The position numbers and the translations under genes are program-made. 34,541 nucleotides of DNA from Flavihumibacter sp. CACIAM 22H1 (GTDB lineage: Bacteria; Bacteroidota; Bacteroidia; Chitinophagales; Chitinophagaceae), in the NCBI RefSeq assembly GCF_001601815.1, contig NZ_LUKG01000043.1, positions 1 through 34,541 on the forward strand, written 5' to 3'. The notes below the pieces were generated by a model, which did not search any database, was not told the origin of the DNA, and was given only the letters and a program-made list of their open reading frames with translations. Shown in pieces: positions 1 through 7,341 of this stretch. How positions within the stretch are numbered: the first letter of the stretch is position 1; the number at the start of each line of letters is the position of its first letter.

Positions 1-600
1 TCCCACAGCATAGTCCGGGTGCTTTAGCAGGCATTCGCGGATTTGTTTGGTGGCTTTTACTATATGATCGCTAATTGTAGAAGGCGATACATTCAGTAAT
101 TGTCCCACTTCGTCATAGGATCTGCCTTCGATTTTGACGAGTTGAAATACCTGCCTGCGCTGCGGTGGCAGGCTGTTTATAAGTGAATGGAGTAATTGGG
201 CATTTTCTTTACGGTACAAGGCTTCTTCGATAGAATCGTAGGCAGATATGGCAGCTTTTTTTATTGCAGTCATCAACTGGCGATCTCTGGAGGCTTTCCG
301 GAAATAGTCAATTGCCAGGTGTTCCACCACTGTATTAATATAGGAAAGAAATGATTTTTCGGGATCCAAAGAGGCTCTTCGATTCCAGATTCGCAAAAAA
401 GCTTCTTGTAAAAGATCACTGGTATACTGTTCCGATTTTGTAATACGCAATAATTTAATGGCCAAACCGGGACAGTAATGCTTGTAGAGTTGTTCAAATG
501 CCGCTTCACTGCCAGTCGACAATTGACTGACCAGCTCCTTTTCATTGTATAAAGAAGTGAATGGCAAAGCAGTTATGTTTTCCGATTGAAAATCTCTCAT
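1..600 (-). CDS. ECF-type RNA polymerase sigma factor (3' end cut by window edge)
   Basis: This is a sigma-70 family ECF factor that would direct RNA polymerase to a small set of promoters. The reverse strand is open from an ATG at 598-600 to base 1, giving 200 residues with no stop, so the C-terminus lies outside the window. Region 2 is visible around residues 30-100 (SGSEAAFEQLYKHY, LLQEAFLRIWNRR, then a helix ending DYFRKASRD). Region 4 is at about residues 142-190 (SLPPQRRQVFQLVKIEGRSY, then DEVGQLLNVSPSTISDHIVKA, a helix-turn-helix). The start is supported by a TAnnTTTG box about 33 bases upstream. In this phylum such genes usually precede a FecR-type anti-sigma and SusC/SusD genes, which would lie beyond the left edge. 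Family assignment is firm; the regulon is unknown. Confidence 0.9.
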   Translation of the reverse strand, partial: MRDFQSENITALPFTSLYNEKELVSQLSTGSEAAFEQLYKHYCPGLAIKLLRITKSEQYTSDLLQEAFLRIWNRRASLDPEKSFLSYINTVVEHLAIDYFRKASRDRQLMTAIKKAAISAYDSIEEALYRKENAQLLHSLINSLPPQRRQVFQLVKIEGRSYDEVGQLLNVSPSTISDHIVKATKQIRECLLKHPDYAVG

Positions 601-632
601 TTTTATGATATAGCCTAGTGCATACGATTGCA

Positions 633-640
633 CAAAATTA
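633..640 (-). promoter_or_regulatory. Putative -7 promoter box (TAATTTTG) for the left-edge ECF sigma gene
   Basis: On the minus strand the octamer TAATTTTG fits the Bacteroidota TAnnTTTG consensus exactly. It lies about 33 bases before the sigma ATG, which would give a short leader. Two copies of GCATACG (620-626 and 641-647) flank the box in direct orientation, 21 bases apart. No good -33 TTG element is seen. Confidence 0.5.
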
Positions 641-653
641 GCATACGCTTATT

Positions 654-900
654 TTGCCGGGGGGGCTTGTCGGCGTTCTGCCGGGCAGGGTGAGTGGAGT
701 TGATGGTTGGTACGGGCTTATTGGCAGGCTTATTGGCGGAGGGGTATTGGTGGGTTCATGGCGGGCTTATTTTCGTGTTATTGGTGAAGTGGGTGATTGC
801 TGGGGTGCTGATGGTTGTTGGCTTGTTCTAGCGGGTTCAGGTTTGTTCTAGCGGGTGCTGGCGAGTTCTAGCGGGTGCTGGTTTGTTCTAGCGGGTGCTG
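654..900. other. G/T-rich, C- and A-poor non-coding stretch
   Basis: The whole stretch between the sigma gene promoter and the tandem repeats is strongly skewed to G and T on the plus strand, unlike any flanking gene. It is built from loosely repeated words such as GGCTTATTGGC, GGTGCTG and TTGTTCTAGCGGG. A 65-codon open frame crosses it, but the predicted peptide is low-complexity (Gly/Val/Leu) with no recognisable domain, so I do not call a gene. The remaining intergenic part, 901-988, holds a rough direct repeat (CTGGCCCGGAATCA at 897-910 and CTGGCGCGGAATGA at 941-954) and nothing else I can identify. Confidence 0.6.
821..900. repeat. Four tandem 20-bp repeats
   Basis: Four head-to-tail units of exactly 20 bp start at 821, 841, 861 and 881. 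Copies 2 and 4 are identical (GTTTGTTCTAGCGGGTGCTG). Copies 1 and 3 differ at a few positions. Every unit carries TTCTAGCGGG, so the normally rare tetranucleotide CTAG recurs every 20 bp. There are no spacers, so this is a minisatellite-type array and not a CRISPR. Confidence 0.9.
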
Positions 901-988
901 GCCCGGAATCATTGCCGGTCCACGCCAATTTATAGTACCCACTGGCGCGGAATGAAGTGTATGTATGCACTGCCGGCCGCTGGGGTAT

Positions 989-1011
989 GTGTTCTAACAC
1001 CTGTCTGACAC
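989..1011 (-). repeat. Partial copy of the intergenic palindrome found at 4893-4932
   Basis: Read on the minus strand, the bases right after the stop of the DUF1343 gene contain GTCAGACAGGTGTT followed by AGAACAC. This is the left arm, centre and first bases of the right arm of the perfect palindrome at 4893-4932. The rest of the right arm is missing here, leaving only a 12-bp symmetric core (GTGTTCTAACAC). It lies where a terminator of the DUF1343 gene would be expected and may be a degraded copy. Confidence 0.7.
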
Positions 1012-2253
1012 CTAAGGATACAACAGGTATTTTTTGCGCATTTGTTTGTAATTGGTTAAACCGGGTTCCCAGCTTGCGCGGATTTCCGATTCCGATACAC
1101 CGGATTTGATTTGCTGCTGAAAGAGATCGGTGCCGGCCAGTTTGTTGATATCCCCCATCTGGTTACTCTGGCTGCGATCAAAAAATTTGTCCTTATAAGG
1201 ATAGGCTTTGTACAATTCGATCATCCAGCTAAGATTGAGCTTTCCTTCTTTCCGCAACCGTTTACTATCAACCTGCATCAGGTCAATCCCATAACATACC
1301 TGGTTCATATGAAGCGGGGTTTCCGACATACCGGGTATACTTACCGGAGTAAAGGAATAACTGTATTTGCCCTTCAGTGCAGGCGCCCCCAGTTTCGTAA
1401 ATGGTGTGGTAGTACCCCTACCCTGGCTGATGATAGTACCTTCAAACAAACAGATAGAAGGATAAAGGTCTATGCTTTGCTGGGTATTTAGGTTGGGAGA
1501 AGGCGAAACCGGTAATACATACGGCAGGTCATGCGCATAATTCAACATTTTGATGATCTTCAGTTCGCAGGGAGGCAGATTGCCAAGCCATTTTTCTCCA
1601 TTCAACATTAGTGCAAACTCCGCAATAGTCATCCCATGCGCAATCGGAATCGGAAATTGTCCGATACCTGATTTAAACCGCATATCCAAAATCGGACCAT
1701 CCACCAGGTATCCATTTGGATTGGGCCGGTCCAGTATCATCAGTTCTTTGTTGTGCTCCGCGCAGGCTTCCATCACATCCCGTAATACGTTGATATAAGT
1801 ATAAAACCGACAACCTACATCCTGTATATCAAATAACATCAGGTCAACATCGGCAAGGTCGGCGGCGGAAGGTTTCCGTTTTGCTCCGTACAGCGATATA
1901 ATCGGCAAACCCGTGGCCTTATCTACTTCGTCCTTAACCTTTGCTCCATTACTTGCATTGCCCCTGAATCCATGTTCGGGCCCGAATACCTTCACCACGT
2001 TCAGGCCGGCACTCAACAGGCTATCGACCAGGTGTTTCTTACCAATAACAGTGGTGGGGTTCGCCAGGATCCCAATTCGCTTACCTTTCAGGTACCCGAA
2101 ATATTCATCTGTTCGCTCCGCCCCCGTTTTAATTCCGCTTTTTAGTTGAAAAGCAGGTGTACCAGTTTCGGCATTACTAACGTTACTGTATAAACGAAAA
2201 TAAAGACATAGTCCCAAGCCAGCTGCCAGGCTGAGAAATAGAAATCGTTTCAT
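1012..2253 (-). CDS. NamZ-like exo-beta-N-acetylmuramidase (DUF1343 family)
   Basis: The 413-residue protein matches the DUF1343 / glycoside hydrolase 171 family, whose characterised members (NamZ) release N-acetylmuramic acid from the non-reducing ends of peptidoglycan fragments. An N-terminal hydrophobic segment (about residues 3-20) looks like a signal peptide or anchor, so it should act in the periplasm. Family motifs are clear: KGKRIGILANPT (57-68), GPEHGFRGNA (91-100, with the Glu likely catalytic), LMLFDIQDVGCRFYTYI, and LDRPNPNG. Length is normal for the family. It is a single gene, separated from cydAB by a divergent promoter region. The likely role is cell-wall recycling or use of foreign peptidoglycan. 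Family call is firm; substrate is by family inference. Confidence 0.88.
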   Translation of the reverse strand: MKRFLFLSLAAGLGLCLYFRLYSNVSNAETGTPAFQLKSGIKTGAERTDEYFGYLKGKRIGILANPTTVIGKKHLVDSLLSAGLNVVKVFGPEHGFRGNASNGAKVKDEVDKATGLPIISLYGAKRKPSAADLADVDLMLFDIQDVGCRFYTYINVLRDVMEACAEHNKELMILDRPNPNGYLVDGPILDMRFKSGIGQFPIPIAHGMTIAEFALMLNGEKWLGNLPPCELKIIKMLNYAHDLPYVLPVSPSPNLNTQQSIDLYPSICLFEGTIISQGRGTTTPFTKLGAPALKGKYSYSFTPVSIPGMSETPLHMNQVCYGIDLMQVDSKRLRKEGKLNLSWMIELYKAYPYKDKFFDRSQSNQMGDINKLAGTDLFQQQIKSGVSESEIRASWEPGLTNYKQMRKKYLLYP

Positions 2254-2309
2254 ATTCCTAAGGTATCGAAAAAATCCCAGCAGCCTGCCAAAAGGGTGCT
2301 AATTCACCT

Positions 2310-2317
2310 TATATTTG
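2310..2317 (+). promoter_or_regulatory. Putative -7 promoter box (TATATTTG) for cydAB
   Basis: The octamer TATATTTG matches TAnnTTTG exactly. It lies 156 bases before the cydA start, so the transcript would have a leader of roughly 150 bases. A small open frame beginning at 2341 sits inside that leader. Confidence 0.5.
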
Positions 2318-2340
2318 CACAGTCTTATAAACCTTGTAGC

Positions 2341-2484
2341 ATGCCGAAAGAAATCGCTTTACACGAATCAGGCTGCTTGCTTCCTATAGACATCCTGCCA
2401 CCGGATGCCCGTGCGTACTCCATTGTTGTTTCCACCGCCGTTTTATTTCATTTCCCCACCAATACTATTTTGTATGGATGTTGA
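2341..2484 (+). CDS. Possible 47-codon leader ORF overlapping the cydA start
   Basis: An ATG at 2341, about 24 bases after the putative -7 box, opens a 47-codon frame. It begins MPKEIALHESGCLLPIDILP and ends in TGA at 2482-2484, overlapping the first codons of cydA. I recognise no domain. The position close to the promoter and the overlap with cydA would suit a leader peptide with translational coupling, but an unrelated chance frame is equally possible. No Shine-Dalgarno sequence is visible. Confidence 0.25.
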   Translation: MPKEIALHESGCLLPIDILPPDARAYSIVVSTAVLFHFPTNTILYGC

Positions 2485-3856
2485 AATTCTTTCGCGAATC
2501 CAATTTGCCTTTACTATTGCTTTTCATTATATCTATCCCCCATTGAGCATTGGCCTGGGCTTAATCCTGGTACTGATGGAAGGGCTATACCTCAAAACCG
2601 GTCTTAAGATCTATGAGGATATGACCCGGTTTTGGATCCGGATTTTTGCCCTGATCTTCGGACTGGGTGTGGCTACCGGTATTATCATGGAATTTGAGTT
2701 TGGTACCAACTGGGCAACCTATTCTAAGTATGTAGGAGATATTTTCGGAAGTGCCCTGGCTGCAGAAGGTATTTTTGCCTTCGCATTGGAAAGCGGCTTT
2801 CTTGGTGTCCTGTTATTCGGCTGGAATCGCGTTAGCTCAAAAGTTCATTTTTTCTCCACCATCATGGTGTTTCTGGGATCTATGTTTAGTGCTGTTTGGA
2901 TTGTGGTCGCTAATAGCTGGCAACAAACGCCTGCCGGCTTTCATATTGTGGGCGAAGGAATGAATGCCCGTGCCGAAATCACAGATTTCTGGGCAATGGT
3001 CTTTAATCCATCGAGCATGGAACGCCTGAGCCATGTTTGGATCGGCGCTTTTCTGGCCGGCGCATTTCTGGTGTTAAGCGTACATGCGTATTATATCAAA
3101 AACAACAAACACCTGGCCATTGCCAAACCGGGTTTCAAAATTGCACTTGCGGTAGCGCTGGTATTTTCGTTTGCACAATTATTCACCGGGCATAAAAGTG
3201 CTGATGGGGTTGCCAAAAACCAGCCGGCAAAACTGGCTGCTATGGAAGGCCATTACGATAGCAGTGCAAAGGCCGATATGTACCTGCTGGGCTGGGTTAA
3301 TAACCGCTCGCAAACCACTACAGGTATTAAAATTCCAGGTGGACTTAGCTTCCTGCTGCACCAGGATTTTTCTACTCCTGTAACCGGGTTAAATGCGTTT
3401 AAGCCGGAGGACCGGCCTGGCCAGATCAATGCGGTATTCCAGTTCTATCATATTATGGTTGCCATTGGTATGCTGTTGATTCTACTGACATCCTATGCCG
3501 CCTGGTTATGGTGGAAAGGAAAACTGTTCGATAAAAAATGGCTGCTGGGTATTTTCGTATGGGCGGTATTGTTACCGCAAATTGCCAACCAGGCAGGCTG
3601 GTTTGCAGCTGAAATGGGCCGTCAACCCTGGGTCGTGTATAATTTATTGCGCACATCGGATGCGTTGTCCAAATCCGTTAAAGCAGAACAGGTATTGGTA
3701 TCGTTGATCCTCTTTACCCTTGTTTACGCCACCCTGCTGGTGCTGTTTTTATACCTGCTGAATAAAAAAATAAAACACGGACCGGCTGTACAGGCACCGC
3801 TCGAAGAAAAAGAAGTGGAAGCCAACAGCATTCGTGAAAACCCGATTATGAATTAA
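2474..3856 (+). CDS. cydA: Cytochrome bd quinol oxidase subunit I
   Basis: Subunit I of cytochrome bd oxidase carries the quinol site and hemes b558, b595 and d in the inner membrane, reducing O2 to water. I chose the ATG at 2474, because [13 protein letters not shown] is the family's usual N-terminus; the frame is open further upstream but the extra 23 residues look like leader. The 460-residue product has the expected ligands: His18, Glu98, Glu106, His187 and Met328, and the quinol-loop residues Lys253 and Glu258. GRQPW is at 382-386. It is shorter than the E. coli protein (about 520), consistent with a short Q-loop. cydB follows after 10 bases. No cydX-like small gene is seen after cydB. 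Confidence 0.96.
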   Translation: MDVEILSRIQFAFTIAFHYIYPPLSIGLGLILVLMEGLYLKTGLKIYEDMTRFWIRIFALIFGLGVATGIIMEFEFGTNWATYSKYVGDIFGSALAAEGIFAFALESGFLGVLLFGWNRVSSKVHFFSTIMVFLGSMFSAVWIVVANSWQQTPAGFHIVGEGMNARAEITDFWAMVFNPSSMERLSHVWIGAFLAGAFLVLSVHAYYIKNNKHLAIAKPGFKIALAVALVFSFAQLFTGHKSADGVAKNQPAKLAAMEGHYDSSAKADMYLLGWVNNRSQTTTGIKIPGGLSFLLHQDFSTPVTGLNAFKPEDRPGQINAVFQFYHIMVAIGMLLILLTSYAAWLWWKGKLFDKKWLLGIFVWAVLLPQIANQAGWFAAEMGRQPWVVYNLLRTSDALSKSVKAEQVLVSLILFTLVYATLLVLFLYLLNKKIKHGPAVQAPLEEKEVEANSIRENPIMN

Positions 3857-3866
3857 AATAAATACC

Positions 3867-4895
3867 ATGTTCCTGGGAATAGATTACAATACCTGGTGGT
3901 TTCTGGTTTTTGGGGGAGTAATAAGTGGTTATGCAATTCTTGATGGTTTTGACCTGGGTGCCGGCGCACTCCATCTGTTCCTGAAAAAAGAAGAAAGCCG
4001 GCGTATTGCGTTGAATGCTATCGGACCGGTTTGGGATGGAAATGAAGTATGGCTGGTTATTGCGGGAGGTGCGCTCTTTGCCGGCTTTCCGGTAGCCTAT
4101 GCGGCTGTATTTTCAGCATTTTATCTTCCGGTGATGATTTTTCTGATTGGGCTGATATGGAGGGCGGTAGCTATAGAATTTCGCAGTAAAGAGCCGGGTA
4201 AAATCTGGCGCCTGACCTGGGATATCGTTTACAGTTTTGCCTGTGTAGTGGTTACCTTTTCACTTGGCCTGATGTTGGGTAATGTGGCCATGGGAATACC
4301 TTTAAATGAAGAGAAGGAATTCACCGGTTCTATGTTATCTTTCTTCAACCTTTTTTCCATCCTGGTTGGTAGTACCACCCTTGCTTTATTTATGATGCAC
4401 GGGGCTATTTACCTGGCCATGAAAACGGAAAACAGGTTATATGTGAAACTAACTGTACTGGCGAAAAATTTTACCATATTTTTCCTGGTGGCATTTTCGC
4501 TCACCACCTTATATACCTTGTTGTATATACCTCATCTGAGTGATCGGATTCGAAGCAATCCGCAGTATTTTATTTTCCCGGTAATTATGATATTGGCAAT
4601 TGCGAGTATTCCGCGGCAGTTAAAAAGGGGGAATTACCGGCTGGCATTTGTTTTTTCTTCTATTACAATAGCCTCTTTACTAATAGCGGTGGCGGTGGAA
4701 GTGTTTCCCAATTTGTTGTATGCGAGTAATAATCCGGCAAACAGCATCACCATAGAAAATGCAGCCTCCTCTCAAAAAACGATGAAAACGCTGTTGATCA
4801 TTGCTTTAATCGGCACGCCATTGGTTGCTACCTATACGGCCTTTGTTTTCTGGACCTTTAAGGGTAAAGTAAAACTGGATGAAATGAGTTATTAA
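3867..4895 (+). CDS. cydB: Cytochrome bd quinol oxidase subunit II
   Basis: Subunit II pairs with CydA to form the membrane bd oxidase used at low oxygen or under stress. The 342-residue sequence is highly hydrophobic with about eight or nine membrane helices. It shows the family's N-terminal motifs: YAILDGFDLGAG (about residues 22-33) and GPVWDGNEVWLVIAGGALFAGFP, containing the conserved Trp-Asp-Gly-Asn-Glu stretch. Length is typical for the shorter CydB type. It lies 10 bases after cydA in one operon. Its stop codon forms part of the left arm of the palindrome that follows. Confidence 0.96.
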   Translation: MFLGIDYNTWWFLVFGGVISGYAILDGFDLGAGALHLFLKKEESRRIALNAIGPVWDGNEVWLVIAGGALFAGFPVAYAAVFSAFYLPVMIFLIGLIWRAVAIEFRSKEPGKIWRLTWDIVYSFACVVVTFSLGLMLGNVAMGIPLNEEKEFTGSMLSFFNLFSILVGSTTLALFMMHGAIYLAMKTENRLYVKLTVLAKNFTIFFLVAFSLTTLYTLLYIPHLSDRIRSNPQYFIFPVIMILAIASIPRQLKRGNYRLAFVFSSITIASLLIAVAVEVFPNLLYASNNPANSITIENAASSQKTMKTLLIIALIGTPLVATYTAFVFWTFKGKVKLDEMSY

Positions 4896-4932
4896 ACGTC
4901 AGACAGGTGTTAGAACACCTGTCTGACGTTTA
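4893..4932. terminator. Perfect 19-bp-arm palindrome between convergent genes, probable bidirectional terminator
   Basis: Bases 4893-4911 and 4914-4932 are exact reverse complements (arms reading TAAACGTCAGACAGGTGTT) around a 2-base AG centre. The left arm contains the cydB stop codon. The right arm ends just before the stop of the convergent DUF1080 gene. Both RNA strands fold into the same long hairpin ending in UUUA, which suits termination in both directions. A partial copy of the same sequence lies at 989-1011, so this is a repeated element and not a one-off. Confidence 0.8.
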
Positions 4933-4933
4933 A

Positions 4934-5890
4934 TCATCGAGCTGGGGTAATGGTAATATTGCGGAATTCAATTGGACCATGATCTCCCTGAAAATAAATC
5001 GGCCCCGGTTCTCCTTCGCGGCTATCCAGCGCTCCCCCGGTAATACCCGGAATTTCCTGGTAATATACCACCTGCTTGCCATTTAAAAATACCGTTACAT
5101 ACCGGCCTACCAGCGTAATATCATAACTCTGCCACTCTCCTGCAAGCCTTGCAGCCATCTCTACGGGAGATATAAACCCATAAATGGCACCCAGCAAATC
5201 TTTGGCAGGGTCTTTCCCATAACTGTCCTCGATCTGTACCTCATAACGACCTCTTAAGTACACACCACTATTACTTCCTGCCGGACAACGGAACTCTACA
5301 TGCAACTTAAAATCACCAAACTTGTCAACCGTTGCCAGATTAACACCCGACTTCGGACTTTTTAATACCCCGTTTTCAACAACCCATTGATTATGTTCCC
5401 CCATCGGCTTCCATCCGTCGAGATTTTTGCCATTAAATAATGCTACCGGCTTGCCCCAAACCGGCGCTTTTGCAGGACGCAACGCAGGGGCTTTTACGCC
5501 CGTAAACGGCCATACCTTGCCATTCGCTTCCACCATCGTTCCCGTTAATTTCCCGTCTGTAAGCACAGCTTCAAATTTCTGATCATTGTCCTCTGCTTCC
5601 CATTGCGGCGGTAAACTAAACTGTAGTTTCCCGTCTGTAAAGAAAATCTGCGAAACAGGACGTGCACTTCCCCCCATTCCTACAAAATGACCCACTAATC
5701 GCTTATGACCGGAATGATTGATCTCCAGCCAGGACGGCTTAGGCACCCCATTTTCCATAACAGTTAAATCCCAGCGCCCCTCAATCTGCGGAGCCGCAGC
5801 TTTAACGGTTACATGATCCTGGGCTGCTGCTGCAAAATTTATTGCCATCAGCCATCCCAATCCAATCACATTCTGAACTAATTTTTTCAT
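4934..5890 (-). CDS. DUF1080 (3-keto-disaccharide hydrolase-like) exported protein
   Basis: The 318-residue protein has a signal peptide (MKKLVQNVIGLGWLMAINFAAAAQ). A beta-rich N-terminal part of about 110 residues (EGRWDLTVMENG onward) leads into a C-terminal DUF1080 domain from about residue 148 (PVALFNGKNLDGWKPMG). Typical DUF1080 signatures include SNSGVYLRGRYEVQIEDSYG, GEWQSYDITLVGRYVTVFLNG and GPIEFRNITITPAR. This is a concanavalin-like fold reported in 3-keto-glucoside/disaccharide hydrolases and often linked to sugar oxidoreductases in Bacteroidota. It is a single gene here, convergent with cydB. The hydrolase role is by family; the substrate is unknown. The gene upstream on this strand (6062-7288) is about 170 bases away, and that gap holds only near-consensus promoter-like sequence and a weak CCTGC/GCAGG hairpin. 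Confidence 0.85.
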   Translation of the reverse strand: MKKLVQNVIGLGWLMAINFAAAAQDHVTVKAAAPQIEGRWDLTVMENGVPKPSWLEINHSGHKRLVGHFVGMGGSARPVSQIFFTDGKLQFSLPPQWEAEDNDQKFEAVLTDGKLTGTMVEANGKVWPFTGVKAPALRPAKAPVWGKPVALFNGKNLDGWKPMGEHNQWVVENGVLKSPKSGVNLATVDKFGDFKLHVEFRCPAGSNSGVYLRGRYEVQIEDSYGKDPAKDLLGAIYGFISPVEMAARLAGEWQSYDITLVGRYVTVFLNGKQVVYYQEIPGITGGALDSREGEPGPIYFQGDHGPIEFRNITITPAR

Positions 5891-6061
5891 GTTCGATCAA
5901 TCTTGTTGGTTCACAAATAAATGAGCTACCAAATTAAGTCTTTTACGGCTTTTACACCTCAGCGCCTGCCAAAAAAGCAGGGCCGGTTCTGCAGTAGTTG
6001 AATAACACGCATCCATAGCGTCCAATGCGGTAATTATTACACCTGAAAGGAAGGGGCCATT

Positions 6062-7288
6062 TTATTCGTGCTCCGGTGCGGGCAAAGCAAAATAGGCCCC
6101 CTTTGTTTTGTCCAAACAGGCCGATACCCGGGCAAAATTTTCAGCACCTGGTTGCAGGTTAATAAATTTTGCTACAATTTTCCGATACCGGTAAATAATG
6201 AGGGTAGATTCCGCTTTTTCATTCAGTTGATTCAGGTAAAGTTCCGTTTCCCGGTCGTCCAAAGAGGGTGCATAGGTGAGCGCCAGGTACCGCAAGCCCA
6301 GCTCCTGCCCCAGTTGCTGCAACTCTGCCGCTCGTTTATTTTTCGAATAGCCTTTTGCGTTAGCATAAATAAAATAAGCTTTCAGGTACTGCTGCCTTTT
6401 TGCCGATTCCTTCTCCATAAACAGTAGCCATTCACGAATCTTCGGCCAATCCGGTCGGCTTCCAACAAACAATAATAACCCATGGTAGCGGACATATTTA
6501 CAAACGGGGCAGGTTCTGGTGCCTTTATCTGGCCCATAGGCATGATACGGCTGAAAAGAAGGCTGATCTTCGCCCACCGATAGGCCCGAATTTAACCCCG
6601 ATGCGCTTTTTTGAGGATAACCGGGTATATGTAATCCCAGCATAATATCATGTTCAGCCACCTGCTTTTTGCCATCCAGCAATACCCTAAGCACCCCGTT
6701 TCCTCCCCTGTTTTCCGGCGGGTATTTTTTGATGTAGGGTAGCAGGAGCGGATCATCATCAAATACCAGATCATCTACGTAATAAGGATGCTGAGCACCC
6801 GGCTCCAGAATAAATAAATGAATATGTGCCGGTATTTTTTCTCCGGGATAAGGCGCCGGTCGGCAGGTAAAAATCTTGTACTGTCCATTTTCATCTGATT
6901 TTACCCAGCCGCGGAGCCGCCCATGCTGCAGGGCAGCCGGATGCATGCCCTCGCCACCGGCATAATACCCCGTTTCGTCTGTTTGCCAATAGTAAATGAT
7001 TACACCCGGTACAGGACGAATTCCTTCCCTGTCAAATACGGTTCCGGATAGTATGAGCTGCTGGCTGGCCCCCTGCCACCCTTTGCTGGTATCAACTGCA
7101 TCAATTTGTTCCGGCATACCTGCAAATAATAGTTCACATCCATCACAGGCAGGCGCCGCCGCCGGTGTTGCCTGCGCTATTTTATGGTGATTACCAGGCT
7201 GCCCGGTACAGGAAGCAGAAAACAAGGTAAAAAAAGGCAGTACCAATAGGAGGGATACTACAAAACTCGATCGCACTGAAAAAAGCAT
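6062..7288 (-). CDS. Exported intradiol-dioxygenase-like protein fused to a thioredoxin-like domain
   Basis: I start at the second in-frame Met (7288) because it gives a compact lipoprotein signal with a lipobox at FSASC (Cys27); the frame could also open 12 codons earlier. Residues about 75-220 look like an intradiol ring-cleavage dioxygenase fold: GTVFDREGIRPVPGVIIYYW, TDETGYYAG, then PAPYPG and PAHIHLF. The likely iron ligands are one Tyr near 108-109, Tyr147, His155 and His157, and all appear present. After a linker, residues about 248-400 begin GPDKGTRTCPVCKY with a CxxC pair (Cys260, Cys263) and continue like a thioredoxin/redoxin fold. The protein should sit in the periplasm. The LytTR regulator lies 53 bases upstream on the same strand. 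The substrate is unknown and the two-domain reading is inferred from motifs. Confidence 0.75.
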   Translation of the reverse strand: MLFSVRSSFVVSLLLVLPFFTLFSASCTGQPGNHHKIAQATPAAAPACDGCELLFAGMPEQIDAVDTSKGWQGASQQLILSGTVFDREGIRPVPGVIIYYWQTDETGYYAGGEGMHPAALQHGRLRGWVKSDENGQYKIFTCRPAPYPGEKIPAHIHLFILEPGAQHPYYVDDLVFDDDPLLLPYIKKYPPENRGGNGVLRVLLDGKKQVAEHDIMLGLHIPGYPQKSASGLNSGLSVGEDQPSFQPYHAYGPDKGTRTCPVCKYVRYHGLLLFVGSRPDWPKIREWLLFMEKESAKRQQYLKAYFIYANAKGYSKNKRAAELQQLGQELGLRYLALTYAPSLDDRETELYLNQLNEKAESTLIIYRYRKIVAKFINLQPGAENFARVSACLDKTKGAYFALPAPEHE

Positions 7289-7341
7289 AGTATATAGTTT
7301 GTTGCAAACTACCTGTTGCACCAACCCTTCACCTAATTAAA

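Noticed and set aside
654-851. 65-codon open frame on the plus strand in the G/T-rich tract
   Set aside because: Low-complexity composition that follows from the base skew, no domain, no promoter or homologue-like features; treated as non-coding.
821-900. Tandem repeats as a CRISPR array
   Set aside because: Units are contiguous 20-mers without unique spacers and no cas gene is near.
2405-2473. Upstream extension of cydA
   Set aside because: The extra 23 residues are not CydA-like; the family N-terminus begins at the ATG at 2474.
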